A DNA stretch of 64,000 nucleotides, from assembly GCA_013398015.1 (NCBI GenBank), contig VZRR01007600.1, positions 310,001 to 374,000 of the forward strand. The letters run 5' to 3'. The position numbers and the translations under genes are program-made. Source of the DNA: Oreocharis arfaki (Eukaryota > Chordata > Aves > Passeriformes > Paramythiidae). Each line of letters opens with the position of its first letter. The stretch's first letter is position 1. Shown here piece after piece: positions 13,101 through 28,100 of this stretch. A model generated the notes under the pieces. That model was not told where the DNA came from and made no database searches. It saw nothing but the letters and a program-made list of their open reading frames with translations.

Positions 13101-16100
13101 AAATGTAACAGCCATTTACTCAAGACATGCCATTAGGACCATTTATGCAATCCATAAGGCATTTATCAATGTCTTGAGAGATCACAGCAGCTAAGGAGGC
13201 AGAGCACTGTGCAGATGACAGAAATACTTTCGTATCAAATCCTGACAAAACTATGAAAACCTTCAAAGGGGTTAAGCGACACAGTGCGAACAAAATTCAC
13301 TATTAACAGGTTCAAGTAAGGTATTAGGGAAGAATTAAACACCTATGCCAGTGAACAGAACCATGGATATGAACTTTGAAAATCCCTCTGAGCTCCACTT
13401 GGGCTAGGTCTCAGTACATGTCTCAATTTGAAAGTGACATCAAAAGAGCTTCTCAGATTCCAGGACTAATGAATAACAGTGATATGAAAAACACAGTGTT
13501 ACGTACCAGTATTCAGATGCATGCTAAGTACTGCACAGTACTGAAGACCCTAGTCTGAAAATGTATTTTGCAGTACCAGAAGAGTGTGGTTTCCCTGAAA
13601 GTGGCACAAAGAAGCAACTCTGGGAATAATCTCTGACATTAAGGCATGTGAATCTTGTTGGCATCAATTTCAGATGGGGGAAGAAGAGAGATCAAAGAAG
13701 AGTATGAAAAATAACCCATAACAGAAAAAGAGTAAGCCAGGGACTTCTCCCTGCTCAGTTTACCAAGAGAAATTCACTGAGATTAAGAATCCCAATAATA
13801 AATGCTAGTAAAACAGACGATGTTACAAATGCTGTGCCTGGGGGATTTTAAACACATCTTTGATATTTAACAGTTTAGGGCAAAAGGTGCCTGGGCATTA
13901 GGGGCAATTTCTTCTACAACTCCTTGTTTTCTTTCTTGAACTTCTCTTTGCTTTGTTAGTTTCTTCTTTCAGTAGAGGAGTCTTTGGATCAGGATTAATA
14001 TGAGCATCAGTGTGCTTCCTATGTTTAGTATCAATTGAATTTGAGCGTTTCTTATTTACTTTCCAAGTCTGTGGATGCCGATTCAGCACAGAGCACTTCA
14101 TCTGTCTTCCCTGTGCAGATCATGAATATGTATCTGCTGTGTCCATAAACAGCAAGACTGTAGAAGGCAGGTGATGAACCAGAGCAGAAGCCAAATGCTG
14201 TTAACATGATGGACACCAGATGGGAACCTGGATCGATCCAGGCTACATCCTTACACTGTATAGTTTCGAATAAAAGCAAGGAAAGGTGCCAAAGGAAAAC
14301 TTGCAGGTGATACAATCCTCTCCTTCTCCCCCCATTTTCCCCAGCTTTATTTAACACAGCACACTGTGTTATTTGTCTGAAGTCTTGCTGACATGAAAAT
14401 TTCCAGGAAAGGCAGTTTGAGGGGAGCAGTTCACTTCCTACAAATTCATTTCTATATTAGCAATAACATTCATAATTGCACTGTAATTCGATCCTTTCAA
14501 TCCTCCCCATTCAAGAAACTTTCAGAATCCAGGTCCTCTGCCCCAGGCACGGGCATTTTAATGCAGGACATGCCTCAACTGAAGAGGGTACTTGAACTTT
14601 TGAACCCGTAAAAATGATGGCTTTCACTCCAAGTATCAGCTTTGAATGTAAATGTGTATATTTAGGGTACTACTTGTATGTGCCATGCTATGGTGATGGG
14701 ACAACAAACATGCAAAACCACCATGGGCAACACAGACTAACTGTGTGGGGGTTACAGCTGGTGTGTAGAAGGGAACTCTTCAAACAGAATAGTCTAAGCA
14801 TGCCTCAGCATGGCAGAATGGCCCAGAGCCTAATGGCAATTTATCACTTAGGTCACCCTGCTGAGAAGTTTTTCTTAAGATCTCCTTTCAAACAATTCTT
14901 TCCTTACTTTTTTCCAACATGGTTTACACAGCAGATTCTGTTGCCTTTTATGTCCCTCCCTTTCACTTTATTTTTCCAAATACATTTTCAGTGAGCTTCC
15001 AGAAGAAAAAGGTCCTCTTTTTTGACTAAAGTCAGCTGCACACTGTTTTGTGTGAATAAACTGCTCGCCATACACATTCAAAATAAAAATCTATAAAATG
15101 AAAACTTTCATGAGAAAGAAGATAATGTTGGTAGCTGTCTAAAAACAGCTACCATCTTCTATAGCTCAGTTTTGAAAGAAAATGCTGCTTATATCCTACC
15201 CCCAACATCAGTCACTCCCTTGACAGGGGCTTTGTTTGGGTTATAGCCACTGAACTGCTAATAGCTTTTTGGGCACCTCCATGGGATTTGTGCATCTGGG
15301 CTTTTGCATTAAAAGCAAGAAGAGATGTGATTAACAACAGATACGTGGCAGTAAAAAGAAAATAAGTTGACACATCTTTCAGAGATTTTTTTAGCAAACG
15401 GGTTTTCTTTCTTGAGTCTAAACTTTAAATCACAGTCTCTAACCTCCAGGAGAGGATTTTTACTCTTTGTAGTGTAATCTCACTTCTTCTCAAGTCTGTT
15501 CCACTCTGTGTGCCTGTCGTCAAAGTTTGTACTGCAATTCCCCTTTTCCCTTTGGTGCATGACGAAGTGCCTGCTGAGAGGGCTGGTAAGAGATAGGCTG
15601 GAACTGTGCATAGTGTGTGACTCATTACTGCCTTAATTCAGCTTTACTTAATTTGATCTTTACTTCTGCTGACTTGCTTTAGATTTTAAGATGTATTTTT
15701 AAAAACTGTGGAGAGTATTCAGGACAACGGATAATTCTCTGCTACTGTAATTTGCAATGCAATCATTTTATGTGCAATAATGATAATCAACAGGTATAGA
15801 GCTATTCATGAAGTTTTCATTCATTTAAGTTTACAATATGCAAATACTTTGTAAAAAAATAACACTAAATTAAGTCTATAAGAAACCCACTACTGACACT
15901 AGTGAGGTCAGGATTTCACCTTTTACCTTTGATAAATGCCCCAGTGAGTTCTTAGGCTGCAAGAAGGACATTAGTGCCCATGTGTTAGAAATGCTGCACT
16001 AGTGAGTCCATTGTACAAGACGCATCCTGGATAATTCTGTATGCTTTCAAAAGATCACTCTCTCCTAAGTCTTTAAAAAACCTCAGGTCAAAAGAAATTG

Positions 16101-19100
16101 TTAGGATGTGGAAATATTACATTTGTCACAGCTCTTAAATCAACCTGCATTGACTGTGTTGCTCTCCTTTCAGACATGAGATTTTTCATTCAACAGTTCT
16201 GTTGCCAAATAGAGTCACTTGCCTGAACATCTGTGCAGTGGAAGTAAGAATATGTTGAAGAAAAAAAATCAATTTATTGTGTATACTCTTATCACTGCAC
16301 CAAAACTGTGACTGGTAAAAATCAAATCTATGCTTACTGGACAATTAAGCTTTAAGTTCTGTAATTCTTTTCCTGCGTATCTTTGGCATTTCAGTGGGTT
16401 CACTGTATAGTTTGGAATCACTTTTCCGTTTATTGTGTGACACTTACCTTCTCCAAGTGTCCTCTGCAGCAAGTCATGTTTTGCTTGAAGTTTTGTGATG
16501 AGATTGCTACCTTCCAGATATTCTCTGAATTTCTGTAGAGATGCAGATGAATCTATTACTATGCATGACACACAAATTCCAGGAACTTCTGGATAATGTT
16601 TACTTCAGGTGTTCGGTCTGTATCACATGAACAAGGAAGCAACCAACATACCATGAAATAGAATTGCTCTGTTTCCTGCTGGTTTGCTCTTCTTTTTGCA
16701 ATGCTAGGCTTACTCAGGTATGTCTCAGAGACTGTTGACTTCACAGACTCTGTTGAGCGACTGTGCTGGAAACACTCTGACACATCATAATCTTCAATGG
16801 TGACCATATCCTGTATTGTCTGCAGGGTAGCCTCTGTTGTTTTCTTAACCTGGTATTAAAAAGCACAATTTGCCAAATGCAACATCAATATATACAGGAA
16901 CAGCTTAGAAGGGAAACTCATTACTCACAGTAATTCTCTGGCACACTCCCGCAAACAAACTGGTGTGTGAATGCGAAAAGTTAGGTGTGCTATAACAGAT
17001 ATCTGTGTAACAGGTTTCCTGTGTAGCTCTCTGATTTACCATGGTCTAACCCACAAACACAGATGTACTCTCGTGTTGGCTTTGTAGTGAATCAAGCACT
17101 TGTTTGAAATCAGAACTGAATTGTGACATGATTTGATTATGGTCCCTAATCTGAGAGGCAACAGAGATGATACACTACTCTGGAGGGTCAGCTCTCCTAA
17201 ATGTGGTCAGTGTGTTACACTGAATGTGTACATGCAGGGATCTGGATCTGGCCAGAACAACGTGATCTTCCAAGAAAACAATCTGTGACCCCGTACTGTG
17301 CAGTGCTATGATGAGGGGCACAGAGATGTTCAGACTGCAGAGTGGGCTTGCAGAGGACAGAGAGGGCTTGAGAAAGAACAATTTACACCAGACTCCCAGC
17401 CCCTCCTGTGACCTATGGAGCACCAGTGCTCATAGTGGAAACCCGGGCAAGGATGCTTTGGGCGAGGGATGCAGTTTCCACTGGGCAATAAAGTAACTGG
17501 CAAGATTCACGAGCATGTGATTTATTTCCCAGTTCTGCTTCAGACGGAGTCTCCAGTAGGGTCAACCAAATCATAGACACTTCTACACACAACTCCAATG
17601 TAGGCAAATATCCCTTCCATGCCTGTCAAACACGACTTCTCCCACTATGCCCTTGCACTTCACTTCACTGAAAGAAATAATCTTTCTCCTGTCTTTGTTA
17701 CCTCGAGAGACTTCCTGAATGCAAGTGTTTTGGTTTTGGTTTTTTTTTTAAGATGACTGTACATGTCTCATGGACATTAATACTTTGTTCTAGACATTCA
17801 ACATACAAATTAGAATGAGAAAAACTGGCATCCTGAAAACTTATCAGTAAAGCACACGAAGAAATTAAATTATTTCTATGTTTGCTTTAAAAACAGATTC
17901 TCATTTAAACTGAAGGACTTTAACATTGTCTTAACTGTGATAAAAGTGCATTTTATTTCCACTGCCAGAGCAGGGGAAAAAGAACAGCATAGTTTTTTCC
18001 ATATTTTACCAAAAAAAAGCATTTTACTTTGCTAGGTGAGCTGTTCCCATCACAGGCATTCATTAGTCATGTTTATAAATAGTTGTAGCTGAGAACACAA
18101 GAGATCTTGAGTCAGCTCCCACAAAAGACAGTTCAAATTCTTTTGTACTACAGAAGTAGCAAGTTGAGGACTGGACAGAGGGTGGTCACAGAAGACAATA
18201 ACTGTTCTCAGTGGCTCCCTGTCACAAGAATTTAAAAATACGTGCTCTAACAAGTTTACACTGAAGCATCTGCAAAATGCAGAACTCCGTAATGTGAATG
18301 TATGGACAGGTAAAAGACAAAGTTTCCATTCCTCTGTAAAGCAGGTGAAGATATACCTTAGCATATTTGCCAGTATTTGAATTTTAAAATTAAAACCACT
18401 TATACAGATTGGAGCTACTTCAGGGTCATTTACACACTTTTGGCAAGGCAGAAAACACCGCACCTTCTGAAAATGATGTTCAATACTTAGCCCTTGCAGA
18501 CACAGGTCTTACCTCCTCATTTTCAATTTTGAGTGTAGCCAATCGTGACTGTAGTTGCTGATATCTAAGCATAAGCTCTGCTTGCACAGGTTGCTGGGCA
18601 GTGACCTGGCAAACCTAACAAAGAATCAAAAAGAGCTGTAAGATGCAAGTAATTTTAAAAAACAGCCAATAGTCTTTGGTTGTTCTTCTTAAAACTAGGT
18701 GAATTCCTACCAAAGCTATTAAAACTTAATAAAGCAGACAATATAATATGCCCATCTAAATTTAAAGTATTTATGTGTTTCAAGGTGTGGAAGTATGTAC
18801 TACATCTTATGAATAAAGAGCACAGCCTTTTTCTACCTCTGTTTCTTGTTGCTTTTGTATCAAACAGAAATGCAAACCCCAGAGTAACCTTCAGAAAAAA
18901 AGATGTACATGGGTGATTTTGAATTCTGCTGTGCTACTGGCCTTTGGTGTAGCAGAACAGGGCACAGCTGGGGTACCCAGTACACCTGAAATCTCCAGAT
19001 GATAAAATGGGGTAAGTAGAAGGGGAAAAGGTTGCATTGCAGCACAAATTCTTTGGAGCGGCTGTGCAGCTGCTCTCAGCACCCACAAACTCTGTCCTGA

Positions 19101-22100
19101 GTGATGCAGGTAGTAAAGACATAAAGTCACTGCTTACACTGGTGCTGGGCTGAGCACAGGTTGGCCAGCAAATTTATAGCAATGTCATCATGAGTGATAC
19201 AGAATATAATAACAGGTAACAGTTTTTACAAGAGAACTTTGAAGAAACAGACAGTGCTGCAAGTTTTGCAGAATGTTATTGCTGACTCACTGACTTTTGG
19301 GTAGCTTTTACCAAATTCTTTGTAAAAGGGAATAAATTCTCTATCCTGGTATACAGAAACAGTCACTATGGGGTACTTGTCAGTGTACAGACCTCATCAC
19401 CCATATGAGATTGGAACTCAAATTTCATTGGTGGACAAAAAGCAGTGGGGTACATTTCCATGAATCTCTGCTTGTCACTGCGTGGCTCCAAGCTGTCAAC
19501 TGCATTTTCAATGATGTCTAATCCCTCATGCCTGGAAGTTTCAAGGTTATACTCTGCAGACAGGTATGTTCTTAGGGCTCTGTTCAGACTAGCATGGTAT
19601 CCAAGATCACAACACTAAAAAAACAACAAGCAGAAAAGACAACAAATCTAAAAGGAGGAACACCATTCCAATATCCCAATCCTGAAACTGTTACTAAAAT
19701 TTTCTGTCCTGAAATTTTTATATCTTTAAAGTATTGAACAAAATATCTTCTAAATTAAAATACACTACTGGGGTCAAGACAGTATTTAGTATCCTCATTC
19801 TGTTGCAAGGATTAATGGACAGTTTTAGAAAAGAGATCAAGTGTACATGTGTGACAGTTTGCTTATCAGATTTAGAAGTGCAGGCACTGTATTTATATCA
19901 AAAAAGTCAGGGACTACACACACAAGTGGGCTTTTCAGTATCAATAGCATGTGTAAGCCTTGAATCACCTATCTAAACCCACCCTGATATAACTACCATC
20001 TAAGTTAATGACAGCACCAAAGTAAACTTGAAACAATTACTGCTTACCATGCCTGTGCCCAAACAAAAACATCCACAAATACCTTGAGCATAAGCAATCC
20101 ATCTAAAATGCTTTTTGATGCACCAGGAATAGTTTAACATCTTCTCCCTCGACAGTGAAAACGTATTTAATGTAAACACCTTATTTCCCATCCTCACACG
20201 GAGCCAGCAATGCACATCATGTTACTAAATGCAGAAAGTCATAATTTATGTCTATTTTTCTTCTGTGAAATAGAATGTAATTGAAACCTAATCGGTAAAA
20301 CATAAAGTTGTGTTTGTTCTTGAATTTTAAACATCCTCAGTTTGCATTATTCATGTTTGGTAAACATTTTAGAGAACAGCTGAATATTTTTAAAATGTCA
20401 CAGCAGTAGCATATAAACTGATTATTTCCCTACATTGTACAGTAAATACCCTCAGTGAGCCTCCAAGTAAGGGGAGATATCACCTCAGTAGTGGCACATC
20501 AGTTTGCTAACAGTTGCATAAAAAGCAGTACTCTTTATTCAAAGGAGTGAGATCTGCCCCAGCCAGAGGCCACTGCCTGGCCAGAGCAGAGCATTCTGCT
20601 TTAGGGCACCCCTCAGTCCCCAGCCGCTCCTCCTCGGTGCCCACCCACAGCCTGAAGCCATCCATCCCTGCAGGACTCACAAGGTAACTGTGGAGTTGGG
20701 TAAAGAAGCAATTTGAATTCAGTCCACTGTACCCCATATGAACATATGCACTGTTCATATGAGTACCTCCCTCACAGCTATTACAAATCCCGCAGGACTC
20801 ATGGGATCACGTTCTCCTCCCTTTCCTCTTAATTATTTGAAAAAGGAAATAGAAACAGACAGAGAGGGAGACAGACATAGAGTTGTACACACTACATGGG
20901 AAAGTGCTTCCAACCTATTTACTGTACCAAAACCCATGTGTAGAAGGGACTGAAACACTTCACTTATGAATAGAAGGGAATGAAACAGTTCACACCTTGA
21001 CTTAGGTACAGTAATGACTGATGACGATGCTCTCTGAAATACAACAGAAAGCTGTCTTATTTACAACAAAGCTTCCAGAAAGACTAAGTTTTCACTCCTA
21101 GCAAGTACTCCAGGTAGTGGCCGCAGACGGGACAGTGGCTCTCCAAAAAAACAGATGCTGAACCATTCAAAGAAAATGAAAAAGATGTCATGTTCAATCA
21201 AACACACATATGTTAACCTCTCTCTTCTGCATTTATAAAATGGAAATTTGTGTTACACTTACTAACAGCCACTCAACTTTTATATTAAAGCACATCCATA
21301 TTTCAAAGAACACCAGCCTCAAAAATATTGTTTCTAAAAGGAAAAGTCTCTTGGTGTTTTTCTCTTGTTCTATGTCAAATCAGATCTCATATTTAATTTA
21401 CTATCTTGGATGAAAAAGACAGACTAAAAGTGCTGATAAGAAAGTGAATTGGGACAGATGTTTTATTTCATGTGCATTAGTTTCAGAGGGACCTCATGGA
21501 AGATTAAACTGAAAAGGAATTAGAAATAGAGGGCAATGCCAGGTTTAGCATTGCCAACTATCCATGTGTTATAAAACTACAGCCTGAATTTTGGCTCTAG
21601 TGGATTAATCTGAGTATTACTAGAAAGCGTATTGATTTACAATTAGAGCTGTGTGGGTTTCTGATGCAGCTTTTCTGCAAGCTGGAATGTAAGATTGCAG
21701 CCTTTATGCTGTGACATAATTTCACTGTTTAACCCTTAATCTACACAGTCACTATCACCATGATCATCTCTGGCAAGCGATGACAGCTGAACAAGGCAAC
21801 AAATACAGCCTCTCAGACAAGAAGAGGATTTTTCAAATAAAGCAGAATATCCTGCCAGGCTAAGGCATTTTCTTGCAATGCCAATGCCAGCAGAGAAAAC
21901 AAAAATTAAATGCAGATCCTGAACTAATGCCTTATCACAAGTGTCTCCTTGAATGGAATTAAAAACATTTGAATTTGAAATTTTGCTTCAATTATTTATG
22001 TAAAAATATAATTTGTATGAGGGAAGTTATTTTTTAAAAGCAAAACTAAACACTCAGACATCACAACTCTTACTTCTGCCAAACCATAGCCCACTTTCCC

Positions 22101-25100
22101 CAAAATCTGGAGACACGGATCATAACTGAGAAACAGCTGTCATAGTATCAACTCCTGGCTACCCAAAAAGAAATGTGCTGTTTTAATCTGCTGGAAAGAT
22201 GGTTTAGAAAAGAGAGTTGTCTATAATGGGGACAGCATTTCTGGTATTTGTTCATTACTGAGGCCAGAAGTTCAGGGTATTGCCACTAAACTGCCACCCT
22301 GGCCACATTGTCTCTGACCAGGCTTGGAAAAATTTATCACCAACCTTTCAGGTGTTGCAAAGAAGTATATATGTATGCAGATATACACACACACATGCAC
22401 ACATATTTACATGATTTTCAGGAAAAACCTGTAGATTTGTGGAAAGACTTGTACAGTTCAAGTGAGCAACCACACTGATAGCCAAAATAAATACCAATCT
22501 TAGAGGTTCACTAGCCAGCACACCGAGAGTACAGCCTGGGTTATCTACCTATGGATCTGCTGTCTATCTATGGGCTACAGAGATGAGACGTCACTTGGCA
22601 CAGTAAGACATGAAGATGTAAAATAAGAGAAAGAAGTCACAGACTATGAGTTTGTTTGCATTTCTGGGCTCATAAAGACTTTTGATTGGGCAAAGTGGAG
22701 GGAGATGAGGGATGCATTTGGGATATGTCTGAAAAATTAATTTTGTAATTTGCATTTTATTCTTGTTTGGAATTAAATCTGAAGCAGTCTCGAGAGCATT
22801 TACTGTCTTTATTGTACCCCAGAGTATATTTAAGCTTGAACAAAACAAACTGCAGTGCTTAGCATAGAGCTTCAACCAAACCAAGCTGCTCTTATTTCAT
22901 TTAATTTTCTTTCAGGAATAGTAAGAAAATTCTAATGTCAATGGAGAGAGGAATTCATAACCTCTGAATAAGTCACTTTCTAAGTATTCTGTTACACAGA
23001 CATCCACATTCAAATCAAAGGGATGTGGCGGTACATATCATATTTATGAGGACTTATGTAATAAAGATCGTGAGCTGCACACACTTTACCCTAGTTTCAA
23101 ACTTGGTTTTATGAATGATTAATAAAGAACCTTTACAGAATAAATTAAGTTCACAATAGCTAAATGTTCCTTAACTTTTTAACGATCCAAAGCATGCAAA
23201 TTGCAATTAGAGATTCAGAAACTCCACTTCAAGGAAGACCAACATATTAATATTTTATTTATTTCAGCAGCAGAACTACAGTAAAGTTGTTCTGATCACC
23301 ATTTCCTAGTATTTATCTTCAGATCATACTAATGCATGGTAAGTTTGAAAAAAGCTCCTTACTTTCCTCATACTCAGATAAATTTAATGAACGTAAATGA
23401 ATAAAGGTACGTGCCATATGGACAGATGCTGGCACTAACAGCCAGATTAGCAGCAGTGTGTAGTCTGTCATTCCTCTGAAACTCAAAATCTTAAAAATAA
23501 TTCTACATACTAGGTAAAGCTCATTCAATTCAGCGAATCTTTACTGTTTTATACAGATACAAATAAAGAAAATAACTAGTTTAGTCCTCCACTTGAACTA
23601 GATCCCAGTCTAGTCAGCAGAGAAGAAATATTTAACAGAAAATTCAAATTATTCTACCACAATATGCAGAGGGCAGAAATACACTGTGCATATCAAATCC
23701 TGTTTACATCTCTGCTTCTTTGCAAATGTTGGTCTCATCCCTCAGCTCACTAAATGCATTAAATCATCCAGCTAAGACTCCAGCAATATTTTTATATTGC
23801 TTTTATCACGAGAGTGTAAAATGAGCAACACATCATAATTTTAAGTCAGAAGCCCTGAGCTCTGTTAATGAAATGACAGAGTTGAACAGTTCAGACTGAG
23901 TTCAGGTGGGGAACTGTAATTTAGGATTTTCCATATAAGCCTCATATATGGAGCATGCAGTGGAATCCAAATGAAAAATAGGGTTTTTTTTTTGTAAAAA
24001 GAAGTAGTTCCACTATCCTCCCCAACCTTGTTAGGAAGAAAATTACTGAGCAGTTTACTACATTATTTCATGTATTTATCCCATTTTTATTAGACATATT
24101 CTTTGCTAACATAGGAAAACATTCCATTTCATTTATGGGTAACACCAACAGCTTGGGGAGATGTGAATTCCTTCCATGTTCACTGGCATTCAGACACAGA
24201 GGAGAGGTAATCCCCTTCTGTACAGGCAATGAGAGAGAGAGTTCAGGGAAGCACAGGAAGTCAGGCAGGCAAACAGGGACAAAATAAGGAGGGCAAAGAA
24301 TGAAATTGCCACCACTGCTCTGAAAACTCCAAATTGTACCATGACATTAACAGATTTACAGAATGAGGTAGTCTGGACTGCTGCAACATACGGCAACTGG
24401 GAAGCACGTCTCACATTCCAATGATATAACTCCAAAACCTTGCCAAGATGCTTGCCTTTACAAAAAAAGCTCCCTTTGTCAAACACTCTGTCTAAATACC
24501 AATGCTTTCACAGCATATTCTGATCAAACACAAATGTCTGAAAGACACTTCATTTAAAGAAGCTCACAATTGGATTAAACTTGCTCTGAAGCAACTTCTG
24601 GTTGGAGATGTTTACAGCCTACTCTTACAATATAGTGATGCAAAGGGCAGCTAGACTTTCCATTTGAATTCCTTAGGGAAGAGTAATTTCTCAAGCCATT
24701 TGCACCATTCTTTGCTAAAAGAATGTTATTGTGTACATTGGTCCATGGCTTTCAAAAAGACAGACTGAGTAGATACAATTTTTCTGCATTACTAAATACT
24801 GAAGAATGTATATTTTTGCTAAAGACTAGCAGTTAGGAAGCTCTAGTCTTCATGGTTGTGCAAATACCTTTACATACACTAACTCCAATGAGCGTTGTCT
24901 CTCTGTGTGTATGGACACAAAGCTTTGCTTCTCCTCCCCTCACAATTCTTTGTAAAGCTCCAGGCTTGTCGTTCCTCCTCTCAGCTTTCACTGCTACAGA
25001 AACCTCTGTGGACATCACTGAAGTGGATAAGAATCAGATGCATTTTCCAACTTCATAAAGTTTTGAAAAAGTAGAAACACACACTGGAGACATTCTCTGA

Positions 25101-28100
25101 GAAATGTGAACTCTGAAAGGGAGGGCAAGAGAGGTGACAAAACGAGCATCTTTCCAGCTTCTGAAGGGGTGAGGGTACTGGGAACAAAAAGGAAGGGACC
25201 TTTCTTTCCTTCCAGCATCCAAGAAGAACTTAAGAAGTTCACATGTATGAGACATGCCCTAACTAGAGACCAAAAATCTGTACTCCTTTAAGCAGCAGCA
25301 GGAAAATAATCTGTTAGGCAGGGTCAGCTTCTCACTTGGGGGGGCACCCCAGCAGGTACACTGCTTGTCCTTAGTTTTCTGCCCTAATCATCCACCTATA
25401 AATCCTGGTAAATGTTTTCATTGCCTGGGCAGCCTAGATAGGTGGAGCAGGTTGTGCAAGTGGATGGACGCGTATTAGACAGGGACAGAACATAGGCAGA
25501 AAAAACCAGAAGAAATCAGGAGAAAACACGCAATACCAACTAGGAAGGGAATAAAAGAGATGGTGAGATAGAGACAGAAAAAAATACTGGAAACACAAAA
25601 GAGATTCATTGCCATCTTTCATAGGAAAGCAAGAAAGAAATGAAGCAAAACCATCTGGAAAGGAAAAAGTTATAACAAAATCAGGCAAGATTTTATAAAT
25701 TACGGAAAAAACAGAAATGGCAAAGAAAACTGACTATCAATATTTAGATGACATACATTAAAACACGTATATGCAGCTATTTTAGTCCATTAATTCCAAG
25801 AAGGCATTTTTCCCTTTGTCTATAGAGCTTTGCTTCTCCAGTCATAGAAATAAGAAACCATTTGTCAAATTCTGTATTAATTTATTCTATATTAGAAACA
25901 GAGCTGTATATGAATATTGTTTACTATTGCAAGTAATGTATGTTAACGTATGAATAAGCAAGCATATTCAAATATCTTAGATTTCAAATGGGCTACAGAG
26001 GCATTCCCACTAAGCTATTTAACCCTACATTGCTAGTGAGTGAATGTTCTGGGGCTTGTGCTTGCTGTCTCTGTATTTTCTCTATTACATACAAAGCCAG
26101 CTTTATAGGATGCTCCCTCTGCATCGTGTAAAAATGTCAGTAATACAGGTTCTAGAGACTTAACGCCGACACAAGTCAACACTAGTGTATAACCTCGTTC
26201 TTCTAGGATGTTCTCATACAAACAACTTACTGAAAAAAGTAACGAGTGTGTTGACAGTATAGAGTACAGGATTGATTGTGTCTGTTCTTCAAACTACATG
26301 AAGTAAGAGTAAGAAGCCACTGTATATATAGTTCAATGACTAAATGAATGAAACCAATGAATCTTGAAAACATGGAAGAAATTCCTTCTTTACAATTAAA
26401 TACCACTAGATGACCACTTAAGAAGTTTATCTTGTAAAAAATATTTATATCCCAGAAATCGTACATAATAGAAATATCGTATTTTCTATTGACACATGAG
26501 GAGCAAACACAACGTTCTAACTTTAAAGGAATAGGTTCAGCATCTTATTGGCACTTTATTTTGTGAAATACAAAGTTAAAGGGAAAAACTTCTGATTATA
26601 TCGTACAATATTATAAATAGTAAGTGTACTGTAGGCAATCCATATGACTAATGTATGCTCTTTGAAACTGAAAAAAGTATTATTCTTGAACAGAACAAAC
26701 ATAAAAACAAATGCGCCAATACTTACATCAATTAAATCCGAAAGGTCGTGAATATAATACTTGAAAACAGAAGCATTAGTTGCTTCAAGGGTGAGCAGGT
26801 ATTCATTACGGGCCTTAATAGATTTCAGCTTGTTTTCAGAATATTTTGCTTGACGCTAGGAAAGACATTGCATATTAATGTATTTTAATTACTTAATTTT
26901 TGGTATGCAGCAAAAATGGTAACAATTCAAGCACACATTCCCTAGTAACAAGAAAGAGTCTTAATTTCCAGCCTGTTATACATACAACAAATATAATACA
27001 AGTGAAAACTTAGTATTTAGTTTCAAATGTGACAAACTATACAGTAAGAACTACATTGGAAATAAAGTATTCGCCTCTCTGAACTGCAATTGAGTCAAGT
27101 TATCTATAAACCACTGCTAGATTATTATTTGTACCTTGCTTAATTTTGTTTCCCAGCTGGATTTCTCTGCCTAATATCACGCCAAAGAATGTCAGAAATG
27201 CACTGAATTTATTTCAAATGAAGCTAAATAAAAGGAATAATTACTTTTTCCTTCATTTTTTCAATCTTTTTCACAGAGCTCCGTCTCTGGTGCCTTTCTT
27301 CTAGTCGAATATGAAAAACAGGGTCTCCTGACCTCCCAATCTGTTTTTCTTCTTGCTTCTCTGCCTCCTTCAGTTTGCTTTCTGCACTGATGCTCTCTGC
27401 ATGATACATGTGGTATGTTTTCATGACCTGCAAAAGACAAGAGTCAAAGGAGAGCTGGAGAAAATGAAAATATAAAGGTATCTACAGACAAATCAGAGGG
27501 TCTTTGAGCAAAATGTTGTCTTATAAGCATGGATCTTGGGTAAGTTTCTTTGCCAATGGAGATTAAGGACTTTCGGTTCTATTTTTCTATTCTGATTTAT
27601 TTAACAGTATTCCAAACAGGGATATTTTCTTTCATTTCTCTGATAAGAAAGTGCAAAAATCATTCTTATTAAATTTTAGGATTCTTGTCTTCAAGCGAAA
27701 ATCTAAAATAATGAACAAAACTAAATCTGTATCAGTACCAAATCTATCTGATATATAACTATCTTCTGGGCTAAGTAACAGCTTGGCTGTGGACATTAAA
27801 TGTTTGGAAGCAGAAGGATCCCTTCCGCACTGACGAAAGGGGAAGGAAGGAGAGGCAATGGGAAGCTTTGGCCTGGGAGCAAATCTCCAGCTAGCTGGAT
27901 GGCTGTCCATGGCCTGGAAAGAAGTGTCTGCCAACTGCACAGCCAGCAGACTGGGCCCAATGTAAAACCAGATGAGAGCTGAAGAAAGAGTTGCCTGATT
28001 GTTAAGTTGTGAAAATGTTTTCCCCATAGACCCAAAGTTATCTTTCCTCTACACACGTGCTAGGTCTGCAGACGAGAGAGCTTGGGTTGCCAGGACGCAA

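Larger units (their letters stand above)
12194..16447 (-). other. SRGAP1 intron 10
   Basis: A 4.3-kb intron separating exon 10 from the microexon. It contains a 16-bp perfect palindrome at 14227-14242 and a hairpin with 10-bp arms at 15129-15154. No coding sequence was recognised. Confidence 0.88.
19615..26726 (-). other. SRGAP1 intron 6
   Basis: A 7.1-kb intron. It contains a GC-rich island at about 20520-20690 with a reverse-strand AATAAA, a 9-bp-arm inverted repeat at 20735-20761, a 30-bp tandem duplication at 20941-21000 and a TA/CA-rich microsatellite near 22364-22410. No exon was found. Confidence 0.88.
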
